Of a stretch of 64,000 nt of DNA, positions 32,886 through 43,669 are shown piece after piece. Numbering within the stretch: position 1 is the stretch's first letter; each line of letters starts with the position of its first letter. The DNA is from Acanthochromis polyacanthus (lineage: Eukaryota; Chordata; Actinopteri; Pomacentridae). The position numbers and the translations under genes are program-made. The notes beneath the pieces were generated by a model. That model was not told the origin of the DNA, made no database searches, and saw nothing but the letters and a program-made list of their open reading frames with translations. The stretch is taken from positions 35,436,604-35,500,603 of the forward strand of contig NC_067129.1 in assembly GCF_021347895.1 (NCBI RefSeq), read 5' to 3'.

Positions 32886-35541
32886 GGGCTCAGGCTGCTG
32901 CAAGAATTCCCATGATGCAACTCTCCATACGTTTATGTGCCGCCATCACATTTCATTTTCATTATTAACACCAGAACATCTCGAGGCTTAGAATAGTTGT
33001 CGACAAAGCAGAAGGTGACATCAGTGTCAAACTTCTTTTGTACAATCCATGAGAAAGTGCTTCTTGAAATCACAGGAATAAAGAAAAAGAAGGGTTTATT
33101 TCAAGTAATGCTAATCAGGGACTTGGCATTTAGTACTATAGATAGATGTACTATATAAAATGGCAGTGTCCAGATATGCAAAGCTCATTTAGGTCTATTC
33201 ACATAAGCTCAATGCTGTAATTGTGGTCAAAGGTGCATCTACTATTGAGCAATTTTTACTTTTGCAGCTAAATTCATATTAGAATAAAGCTGAGACAGTT
33301 TGCCGTTTAGTCAGTTTCCTCCCTTTAAACACAGAAAACGCAAACAAATCACAAATTGCACTGTTGCACCCATGTCAGTGTCTACTGTCCTTCCTATCCG
33401 TTCTCTGATTTTGATATGTACGTAGACATCTAGCTGACGGTGAGATTCCTCAACCACAAGGCGTAGCTTTTCTTGTCGATGAAGATTAACTTTATTATTG
33501 CGATAAAACTGTTACAAAAGCACAAATTGCAAACAGAAATCAGAATATAACAATACATAAAATAGGTATAGTAGTAAACATGGGACTGAAAAGGGTAAGT
33601 CACAGTATAAAAGAACCATCAGTTAACTAATTCTAAGGCTTCTGATCAAAGCACGACAACTATACTTGTAGTCGGTAACAAAGTAAAATAAATGAAGTAC
33701 TTACAGACAAGTACCATCCAAGTTCACAACATTGAATTAAAAACAGCAGGAGAAGCAGCAGCACCAGGCTCTGCTCATGACCTGACCAACACTAAAATTC
33801 TTTACAAAAATCCTGTGTTTTAACATCACTTTCCATGGAAAAATCAGTAGGGAACACAGTGATTATTCCTATGGTGAACCAAACATAGTTGGCAAATGTA
33901 GCACAGGACCTCTGGAGAAATCAGGATTTCCTGCAGTGTTTGGGCTCTATCGATGGAAAGCATGGTTAAATCTAAGCTCCTCCAGAGTTTGGTAGTGGCT
34001 GATTTAATTGCAACTCTATTGATGATGAATTATAAAAGTGTAAATTTTGAAAATTTTTCTTGTACAGTCTCTTCTCATATCACACATTTGTTTTAAGCAC
34101 TACTTCGTTTCCTGATACATGCGGAGACGGCATGCCTCAAATTTATGTCAAGCATACCCTAACATACATGGATGAATTAATGAATGCTAATGCAATCACT
34201 GAATTTACATTTAATATTTTTAATGAACTGACATTATTTTCTAGAAACTTTTTTTCACTTCAACATTAGTCTTTTTTTGTAAATTCAAAAAAGCCAAATT
34301 AAATTGGTCACAGTTCAATGTTGAAATAACAGCAATGTTGCAATAAAAGGAGAAAACTTCCGTTAAAATACTTCAAGGCAGTGCAAACTATAATGTCTCA
34401 GTGATACATATTCAAAATGAACTCAGAATATCAGATTTTATTTTAAAGAACAGAAACAACACTTAATGAGCTGTAAATATGTGTCCAATTGCCTGTATCA
34501 GGCTGCCATTATTGTTGACTCCTTTGAAAATCATCTCAGCATGTGGCTCTAACCAATTTCCCAGCAGCCACTTCATCTTTCTCCCACCTCCTCCTCTTCC
34601 TTGCATCATATGGTGGTCAGGCTTACTTGACAAGCGCATCCTGATATGCACTGCAACACGAGCAGCTCCGGTGCCGCGATGCACCACGAATAATGATTGT
34701 GGCGTGTATTGATGATGCTAAGTTGTGTGAGCACCAGAACAGCCACCTGCCCACAATTGTCTGGTCTTTTCTGAATTTGATGATTTTTTATTTATTTTTT
34801 TTTTTTTTTTGAGGCTCTGGCTCTGGCTGCGGCTGTGTATTCTTGTGGGAATGCAACACACAATGAAAGCAGCTGCTGTGGCAACACAATGACTTTAAAA
34901 GGCCAACACACTCCCTCCATTTCCATAAACAGCCTTCAGAGTCATTACAAATGTACTGATGCGCTAAGAAGAAGCGTTTGCAGGGAATATGTGTGTCAGA
35001 TTCCGATCTTAACTTAATGGTTTGTTATATGCAGCATCCCTCCTCCCCTTTCACCTCTGTCTTTCAAACTTATTACAGGCTTGTGCTTCTTTTTCCCCCT
35101 GGTCTGCACAGATAACAAGCAGCTACACTCATCTGCTGACTCCTCTTCACCCAGAGCAACGCTTATCGTTCTTAAACACACTGCGCCTGTGAAACTAATT
35201 ATTGTGCTGGGTTTCTGCCGCTGTGTCGCTGGACCGTCAACGCAAAGACTGCAAGGATTTTCAACCCAGACAGGTCTGTCTTGTCTTTATGACTGTTCCT
35301 TCCTGCTGAGTCCCACACAGGTGAAAATTCAGATGCTTCGATGGTAAAATCAGTCAGTTTGAGTCAATTTGTGTCAAGTTTTTAAAAATTTCTTCTTTTC
35401 TTCTGGTACCAGACACCACAGGATAGCTGCAGTGATCCCATGTCCATAACTTTAAAAGTTAGAGCTGTTTGAATGACATTACACAATATTACACTGTCAA
35501 AAAATGAATGTTTGAGAATAGTTAACTTAAATTTTATGGAC
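32886..35541. other. No gene recognised
   Basis: AT-rich DNA; small frames on both strands lack motifs. A minus-strand AATAAAGTTAATCTTCATC at 33478-33496 could be a LINE tail, but it is too short to call. Confidence 0.55.
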
Positions 35542-35554
35542 AATTTAGTGTTAA

Positions 35555-35907
35555 GGGCTGCACAGTGGAGTAGTGGTTAGCACTTTCGTCTTGCAGTGAG
35601 AAGATCCCTGGTTCGCATGCCAGCCTTCCCCGGATCTTTCTGCATGGAGTTTGCATGTTCTCCCTGTGCATGCGTGGGTTTTCTCTGTGTATTCCGGCTT
35701 CCTCCCACAGTCCAAAAATATGCTGTGGTTAATCGATTACTCTAAATTGCACGTAGGTGTGAATGTGAGTGTGATTGTATATGTAGCGTTGCGACAGCCT
35801 GGGAATCTGTCCAGGGTGTCCCTTGCCTTCGACAGAGTCAGCTGGGATAAGCTCCAGGCCCCGTGACCCTAATGAGGATTAAACAGTGTATTTGGATGGA
35901 TAGATGG
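35555..35907 (+). mobile_element. Full-length tRNA-derived SINE
   Basis: Complete copy: GGGCTGCACAG head, TAGTGGTTAGC A-box block, GGTTCGCATGC (decayed B box), CCCACAGTCCAAAAATATGC, GGTGTGAATGTGAGTG, and GTGACCCTAATGAGGATTAA with a GGATGGATAGATGG tail. The 12-bp duplication AATTTAGTGTTA flanks it (35542-35553, 35908-35919). The ATGG-repeat tail suggests mobilisation by a LINE with such a tail (RTE/Rex3-like), an inference. Confidence 0.92.
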
Positions 35908-36342
35908 AATTTAGTGTTAGAGGTTTACCCCATTTTGTTAAATTGCAGATAACAATTAGTGGGTATTCTGCCACCTCACAAAATGTTAAAAAAAAAAAAA
36001 ATCCAACATGTGTGGTGCTGAGAAGAAATCCACTATAGTTTCTCTGTAAGTGACAGATTCTGGCTGCTCATTCTAGTATTTTTTTTTTTTTAATAGAGTT
36101 GTTTGTATTTTCAGTCAAACATCTGCATAGGATTCAGGATTTTTTTTATGACTTGGGTAATTTATCAAAAGGTATAAAAACTGTAATGTCACAAAGAGAG
36201 AGATAAACTGAGCGGCTGATCAAACTGGAAATGAGAGATCAGATTAAATTTACTTCTTTTAGAATGGTGATGTGTGATTTGTAAGCAATACATGTTGTCA
36301 CAATGGTCTTATTCATCCTTTTATCACATTTTGAGCCCTTAG

Positions 36343-36903
36343 TGTTAGGTGTGGGGCATTTAGAACCCAAGCAGCAGGCAAACAGGCAGGCGGGTGAATT
36401 AATTGGAATTTAATGTAATTAAATAAACAGAAAGCGCTCCATAAGGGAGGCACAGGGAACAACCGAACGGGGGCTAAACTAAACTAAGGACGACGGCTCT
36501 ATGGCCATGGTGGGGGCTTTAACTGAACTAATGGGGTGACTCACGTCTGTCCAGGGGTCGGGAGACAAGGCAGAGGAACGGGCCAGGCAGAACGGGGCAG
36601 ACGGGGACCGATGACGGGGACGTGGCAGGACGGCGGGTTGGAGAAGCCCAGAGCAGACGGCAGTAGTGCAGAGCGGAGGGGAAGACGAAGCCGACGAGTG
36701 GTTTCAGATGAGGGGGGAGACGGAACGGAGCAGAGCAGACTGGTGTGTTCCTGGTAGGTGAACCGCAGGCAATGACCCAGCTCCACGCAGTGGGGAGAGC
36801 CAGGCTTTATATGCCACTGATTGGTGATCTGGATCAGGTGCGCTCCTCCACAGCCGTTCTTAATAAGGTAGAGCGCAACACAGGAGAGGGAGGGGCCATG
36901 ACA
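36343..36903 (-). mobile_element. Solo LTR of the TGTCATGGC family, reversed, with a hAT at its terminus
   Basis: On the minus strand it starts TGTCATGGCCCCTCCC at 36903 and ends ...CACACCTAACA at 36343. It shares the end block (CGCCTGCCTGTTTGCCTGCT) with 28618-29151. The neighbouring hAT duplicated the last bases of the LTR. Once that is accounted for, the flanks are CTTAG (36338-36342) and CTCAG (37980-37984), a near 5-bp duplication. Confidence 0.78.
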
Positions 36904-36904
36904 C

Positions 36905-37972
36905 CAGTGGCGGCTGGTGGTGAAATTTGTTGGGTGGGCTAACAAATGCATAATACCGATTAAATGGTTAACACAGTTGCAAAAGCGACATCACCTATGA
37001 TACACACAGTTACATCAATTACAGGTACACTATACTTTTTTAGTGCTCTACATCAACACTCACTCACTCACACACACACACACACACACCACTACAAAAC
37101 GTGTTCCAACTGCAACGACTGCCCACAGATAGCCTGCTGCAACTGTCTTATTACAATTGTTTGGCGACATGTAGTGCAAAACACACCTTCAGTACAACAG
37201 ATGACCTTAGCAAAAACAAGGTGTCATAGTCCTTTAACAGGTCAAAATGGGCCTACCTTATTTGAAAAGAAGCTCACACTGACGGCCTTTCTGGGATGCA
37301 AACAGGTTAATCACCATGTCATTGAAGTCTGGTAATTTTTGGATGAAGTCCTCCTCGATAGACAGCATGGCAAGTGCGTTCAATCTGTCCTGCCCCATCA
37401 TACGATTTAATCCTCTTGTGCGTACTGAAACACCTCTCTGACTCTGCCGATGTCATCGGAGTTGTGATGGCTATTTGTGTTAATTTCAGTGTCCCACCTT
37501 GTTCCTGCTAACGCCCGCAAAGTCAAGGCCTGTGGGCTGAGTGAAGTTAGCCCAAATGATCAGTAAATCACGGTGGCGGGACATGACACCTGTCAATCAC
37601 TTACAAGAACGAAATGAATGAAAGCCACCGCTGTGTTCACTCGCTGCTATTGGTCAAAAGTCAGTGGCCTGTGGGCTGAGTGAAGTTAGCCCAAATGATC
37701 AGTAAATCACGGGGGCGGGACATGACACCTGTCAATCACTTACAAGAACAAAATGAATGAAAGTGGACTGTATCTGCTGGGGCTGTAAAAAATAAGCCCA
37801 TTTAGAGATATTCTATGTTTTTCTTTTGACTGATTGGTGCTGTTGCTACCTTTGGTTTCACCTAAACTTAAAACAATCTGTTGTAAGTTATTTAAAAAAT
37901 AATTTTCTCATCTTTTTTGTGTTGGCCTGGGAAGGCTTAGCCCTGTTAGCCCATTTATACCAGCCGTCCCTG
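36905..37972. mobile_element. Non-autonomous hAT element inserted at the LTR edge
   Basis: Ends CAGTGGCGGCTGGTGG and, reversed, CAGGGACGGCTGGTAT; an exact 8-bp duplication CATGACAC at 36897-36904 and 37973-37980. Contains a CA microsatellite (about 37070-37088) and a tandem duplication at 37527-37763. No transposase. Confidence 0.85.
37527..37763. repeat. Tandem duplication, period 139 bp
   Basis: GGCCTGTGGGCTGAGTGAAG followed by the same ~97 bp occurs at 37527 and again at 37666, differing at only a few bases, with a 42-bp spacer unit containing GCTATTGGTCAAAAGTCA. Confidence 0.9.
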
Positions 37973-38545
37973 CATGACACTCAGAAAGTCACACATTCAG
38001 AACCACAGCTGGAACGTCAGTTAAGTCTGTGATAGTTTGGTTTTTAGACCTTATGATGGAGACTGAGATAAGGCTCACATCTTTCCAGACCTTCTGGATA
38101 TAAGTCATTTTATCATTTCAGGCATTAGTATGACATTTTTAGCATGATTACTGAATGAATTCTTGACTTCTGGCTAAAAAGCATGTCTGGTTCGATCACA
38201 GGGACCTTTGACCTATGACCACTAAATTCTAATTAGTTCATCCTTCAGTCCAAGTAGACGTTTGTTCCAGATGTAATAAAATTCCCTCCAGGTTCTCCCT
38301 GCAATTGCATTTAAAAATCTCGCAGGAACGGATGTTTTTAACTTTGCTGCAGGCAGTCAAAAAATAAACCTGGGATTTACTGCACCCAGAAGGACAAAGT
38401 CAACAAATGAAGATGAAACGAAGACTAAAGCGAGTTTTTTATAATACAAAAGCAAATAAAAGGGAATTCAGAGATGCAGATGAATTAAACAGCTGAGAAA
38501 ATGGAAGAAAAATTGGGCTTAGTTGTGACAAATATGGAAAATATA

Positions 38546-39149
38546 CACTAAGAAAAATTTGACCAATGGTTACTTAAACAAAATGTGGCAACAAAGTGAC
38601 ACATAATATAATTGAATAGATTTTAAGTTCTACAATTTTGATTAAAAAGTATTGAATACATTAACTAAACTTAAACAAAAAAAGCAAGTATATGTTAATA
38701 AAAGCAACAGTTGAAATGTGTTGGATTTAGAAATGGCATGCCAAATGATGAGTTATATTGCCAAAAAATATTTAGTAAATCCTAGTCAATCTCACAAGGG
38801 AAACTGATTTATATTTACCACATATCTACAAAAAAATAATTTAGATTTACTAAATATCTGGGGGAAACCGATTCATGTTTACTGATAATGGAGGTGAACC
38901 TGATTTATATTAATTATATGGGTGAAAGTGATTTACGTTTACTAAATATCTGCATAAAAATTATTTGGATTAAGTAAATACAACAAATCAACTCATATTT
39001 TTGCATGTTGTTGCTTAATTCAACACATTTACACCGTTGTTCTTATTTATCTAATATAATTGTGTAATTTTAAGTTTTAATTTGTAACACAGGACTTTAA
39101 ATCTATTCAATAATATTGAATGTCTCTTTGTTGCCATAATTTTTCAGTG
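38546..39149. mobile_element. AT-rich MITE-like inverted repeat
   Basis: The left CACTAAGAAAAATT and reversed right CACTGAAAAATTATGG share GGCAACAAAG and ATTGAATAGATTT with each other in inverted orientation; GTGTTG blocks also pair. The centre contains diverged units of GATTTAYRTTTACTAAATATCTG. Target duplication unresolved. Confidence 0.45.
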
Positions 39150-39477
39150 TCTAATTTACCCAATATCCTGACCAAACTTAAGTAAACTGTGGTCTCAAGA
39201 AACATCAACAGATTATAATGCATAAAACAGCATCAGATAAACATTTATTTGTGCAGCTTTTGAAAACATGTTTATCCAGCACTCAAGTGCAAAATGCCAA
39301 ATTACAACAATAAAATAGAAATGGCAATATATATCAGAATCAAGTCAAAAAAATGATGCTAATCCGCTCAAAGTATGGTTAGTATAATTTTTTAGAACCA
39401 TCACATGAGCAACAAATAACTGTGACTCAGTTAAACCTGCTTCAAATCAATCACATAAAAGTACAACATGTAATTCC

Positions 39478-39545
39478 AAGGTACCAACGGTGCCTAGGAC
39501 CCTATTGAAACCCTAGGGTTTATTATTATTATTATTGTTGTTGTT

Positions 39546-39576
<31 letters not shown>

Positions 39577-40810
39577 GGGTCCGAGCACCGAGGGTGCTGA
39601 GGACAGGCGGTGCAAGGGCACCGACTGTGCAAGGGCACCGACTGTCCAAGGCACCAGCGGTGCCTAGGACCCTATTGAAACCCTAGGGTTTATTTATTTA
39701 TTAGGGTCCGAGCACCGAGGGTGCCGAGGACAGGCGGTGCAAGGGCACCGACTGTCCAAGGGACCAGCGGTGCCTAGGACTCTATTGAAACCCTAGGGTT
39801 TTTTTTAAATTATTATTATTATCTGTGTCTGGCTTCCCGGCTGCTTGGGGCCGTCGGCCCCCCTTGGGGGTGGGGGGTGGGTGGGGTGTGGGTGGGTGGG
39901 GTGGTGGGGTGTGGGGGTTTGGTGGGGGCTGGGGCGGGCGGGGTTGGGGTTTGGGTGGCGGGTGGGTCCGCTTGCCCCGGGCTGCCTGGGCCGGTTCCGG
40001 CGTGCTGGGGGTGTTGGTAGCTTCGCCCTCTTGTCTTCGGGGTCCGTGTGGTACATGGTGGCCCCGGTTGCTCTCTGGGGGCGCTGCCCTGTGGCTCCTC
40101 GGCCTGTGGGGGGGTGCCCTGTCGGCTTGGCACTGCACTGCTGTGATGGCTGTTCTGGGCTTCGGGGTCTTTCACACTTGCATGTGCATGTTTGCTCAGG
40201 TCCCACCAGCTCCTGTCGAGTTCCGCTGTTGAGCAGTGATGGGACCCGCCGGAATGTGCTGAGACTCTCTCCAGAGTCTAATCTCAAACTAAACCCTCTC
40301 TCCTTTTCTCTAGTATCTTCCTCTAGTATCATCTGGCCTATTCCACTCTATACTAACATGACACCCACAACTATGGTGTTTAGTACTGTCTGGCTAATTA
40401 TTCTTTCATTTATTTATTTATTTATTGTTTGTTTGGTTTTCTGTTCTCTTGTGTATGTGTTTGCTTTTTTGTCTTATTGATGGGTAATTATTAGTTGGGA
40501 ATAGCACAACACCTGATATTCTTCAGATGTAATAGCATTGCTTGCTAGACCCTGTCCCTGTCCATCCCCTCTCGTCCTGTCCACCCCTTTGTTTCCCCTC
40601 ACATCACCACTGAGGTGTAGCACTGCCCTCCCTGGCTCTTAAACAGGGTAATGTAATAAAAAGTGTCAGCTTAGCTTTCAGGGAGGGCTGGTGATGGTCA
40701 CACGCATGCACCAAATAATAAGATATTTGGCTGCAAGACTAAAATATGCATTAATCTCATAAAGTGTTGACACCCCTTTCATGGAGTTAAACAATGAGAA
40801 TAAATGCAGA

Positions 40811-40844
<34 letters not shown>

Positions 40845-41556
40845 ATTATTATTATTAGGGTCCGAGCACTGAGGGTGCCGAGGACAGGCGGTGCAAGGGT
40901 GCCGAGGACAGGCGGTGCAAGTGCACCGACTGTGCAGGGGCACCGACTGTCCAAGGCACCAGCGGTGCTTAGGACCCTATTGAAACCCAAGGGTTTATTT
41001 ATTTATTAGGGTCCGAGCACCGAGGGTGCCGAGGACAGGCGGTGCAAGGGCACCGACTGTCCAAGGCACCAGCGGTGCCTAGGACTCTATTGAAACCCTA
41101 GGGTTTTTTATTATTATTATTATTATTTTTATTATTATTAGGGTCCGAGCACTGAGGGTGCTGAGGACACTCGGTGCAAGGGCACCGACTGTCCAAGGCA
41201 CCAGCGGTGCCTAGGACCCTATTGAAACCCTAGGGTTTATTATTATTAGGGTCCAAGCACCGAGGGTGCCGAGGACAGGCGGTGCAAGGGCACCGACTGT
41301 CCAAGGCACCAGCAGTGCCTGGGACCCTATTGAAACCCTAGGGTTTATTATTATTATTAGGGTCCGAGAACCGAGGGTGCGAAGGACAGGCGGTGCAAGG
41401 GCACCGACTGTCCAAGGCACCAGCGGTGCCTAGGACCCTATTGAAACCCTAGGGTTTATTAGGGTCCGAGCACCAAGGGTGCGAAGGACAGGCGGTGCAA
41501 GGGCACCGACTGTCCAAGGCACCAGCGGTGCCAAGGACCCTATTGAAACCCTAGAG

Positions 41557-41570
<14 letters not shown>
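39478..41570 (+). repeat. Hairpin-rich ~100-bp minisatellite with (ATT)n spacers
   Basis: About nine units start AGGGTCCGAGCACCGAGGGT and end GGACCCTATTGAAACCC followed by TAGGGTTT. Within a unit, GCACCGAGGGTGC, GGTGCAAGGGCACC, GGCACCAGCGGTGCC and AAACCCTAGGGTTT are each self-complementary, and AGGGTCC pairs with GGACCCT at the unit ends. Units begin near 39577, 39703, 40857, 41008, 41139, 41248, 41359 and 41461, with a partial unit at 39478. ATT runs of variable length separate them. A LINE 3' end (39822-40843) interrupts the array. Confidence 0.88.
39822..40843 (+). mobile_element. LINE 3' UTR fragment with poly(A), G-rich start
   Basis: It lies in the ATT run of the minisatellite and ends in a ~32-base A run (40811-40843). 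The 5' part (about 39860-39970) is an extreme G-rich tract; later blocks (GCTCAGGTCCCACCAGCTCC, GAGCAGTGATGGGACCC) are non-coding. I recognise it as the 3' end of a fish L1/Tx1-like LINE with moderate certainty. The Pro-rich minus frames over the G tract are by-products. Confidence 0.6.
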
Positions 41571-41595
<25 letters not shown>

Positions 41596-43600
41596 TTATT
41601 TTATTTATTTATTTATTTTTTCTCCCGTAAAGTAAATTGGCTTTTTGGCGGCCTTATCATACTCCAAAACGCGTGAAATTTGGCATGCACATCAGGACTG
41701 GCGAAAAATTTGATATTTTATGGGAGTTGCGCATGTGTGTGGCAAAATGGCTCTATAGCGCCACCTGCAAAATTGAAAAGTGGTCATTAGGCCAACTTCC
41801 ACAATGTTTCATTTACAGCTACAATATTTGGTGGGCATATGCACCACATCAGGACACACCAAAAAGTCAACACAGCCACGCCCTAAACCCAACAGGAAGT
41901 CGGTCATCTTGAATTTGCTGTACATTTGTCAAAATTAATAGCTCCTCGTGGATAAGTCTGAGAGAACTGAAATTTGGCCAGTACATGCACCAGACCTTTC
42001 TGATGAAAATTTATCAAAAACTCAACCAGAAGCCAAAAGGTGTGGCCATGGCGGAGCCTCAAAAAACTGATCCTTCGCCATGAAACAGGAATTGGTGTCT
42101 AATTCTTCTCAATATGCTCCAATCTGCCTGAAACTTTACATGTATGATGACAGTCCTGTCCTGATTTCATCCACATAGGGATATTCATTGACAGTCATAG
42201 CGCCACCTTGTGGTTTCAGGAAATAGACATCGTTTACACTTTCATGCCCTATTCTTACCCGGTTGATCATATTCACCTCAAATGTGGTGACAACAGGCTG
42301 AACACATTGATGATGCATCCCAGTGAAAATGGTGACTTGTCATCAAAGGGCGTGTCTGTGGCGGCCAAACGAATTTCAATGTTTCGCCATGAAAATGTAA
42401 CGATTCATATCTCAGCTGAACAACATCCTATCTGGCCCACACTTCACATGATGGACACCAGGCCCAGTCTGAACACATCCACACTCATAAATTCTGAAAA
42501 AGTCATAGCGCCACCTGTTGGTAACAGTAAGTTTAAGGCCTTATATTTTCAGGTACAATGGCCCCAAACTTGGTGATATCACGCTGGAAAGTGGTCAGCC
42601 GAGTCTCCACCTCTTGACAATCCCAAACTATGAAGGCTGTGACATTTCATGCAACGCTGTTGCCGTAGCAACCAAATATCGCCATGCAAAACAAAGTGCT
42701 GTTTGACAGGTTAGGAATACTCCAATGCTCACTAAAATTACCACACACATCACCATCGACCCAAGGAACAACACCGTATGCATCTCGGCACTGCACATGC
42801 TATAGCGCCCCCTGCAGACCTTTTAACAAACAGCCCCCCCAGCACGTTTCACCTACATCTATAAAATTTGGGAGGCCTATAGAGCACATCAGGACGCACA
42901 AAAAAGCCTCTTGGAGCCATGCCCTAAATCCAACAGGAAGTACACCATCTTGGATTAATTGTGAGATTTCTGATTATTTTTCTAATTTTTGAGAGTGAAT
43001 ACCTCCTTGGGGATAATTCCAGGAGACCTGAAATTTTGTCAGTCCACACAGCAGGACTTGGTGATGAAAAGTTATCAAAGTTTAACCAGAAGCCAAATGG
43101 TGTGGCCATGGCGACCATCAGAGTTTTGATGCTTCGCCATGAAACAACAGCTGCTGTATAACTATCCTCTGAATGCTCCAATCTGCCTCAAACTTTACAT
43201 GTGTGATCAGAGTCCAATCCTGATCACATCTATAGGCCAACACTCAGTGACGGCGCCACCTGTTGGATGGACATGAAATGCTTTATAAGTAGCCTGTACA
43301 TGTTCCAATCAGCCTGAAACTTTACATGACTGATCAGAGTCTAACCCTTATCACATCCACTGTTTGAAATACACTCTCAGTCACAGCGCCACCTGGTGGA
43401 TGGACAGGAAATGCTCTATAACTGGTCTGAACATGCTCCAATCCGGCTGAAATTTCACATGTGTGATCAGACTCCGGTCCAGATGCGATTCAGAGGCCGA
43501 CATACACTCTCAGTCACAGCGCCACCTGGTGGACGTGCATGGATTCGCCGACCAGCGTGGATGCGAGGACCCGTCCATCGCTGCTTGCAGCTTTAATCTT
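41571..43600 (+). repeat. Interspersed repeat with reiterated GCGCCACCTGGTGG boxes
   Basis: About 2 kb of non-coding repeat continuing from the minisatellite. It is made of diverged subunits: CATGCACATCAGGAC, CAACAGGAAGT, CTTCGCCATGAAA, TGCTCCAATCTGCCTGAAAC with CTTTACATG, then AGCGCCACCTG. It ends near CCGTCCATCGCTGCTTGCAG followed by CTTTAAT. I recognise it as an abundant fish repeat but do not know its transposon class. Boxes lie at 41757-41769, 42199-42213, 42507-42521, 42804-42817, 43252-43266, 43385-43399 and 43518-43532, all in one orientation. Confidence 0.75.
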
Positions 43601-43669
43601 TTGTTGCATTTCTATGCTATATCACATCACACAGGGCTCAAAGTTTTAAAAAAAAATCCTGAGCCTGAA

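Noticed and set aside
39805..40480. Long Pro-rich (minus) and Gly/Trp-rich (plus) frames, up to 211 codons
   Set aside because: They are low-complexity translations of the G-rich LINE 3' UTR.
39478..41570. CRISPR-like array
   Set aside because: Repeats are ~100 bp with microsatellite spacers in a vertebrate genome, with no cas genes; it is a minisatellite.
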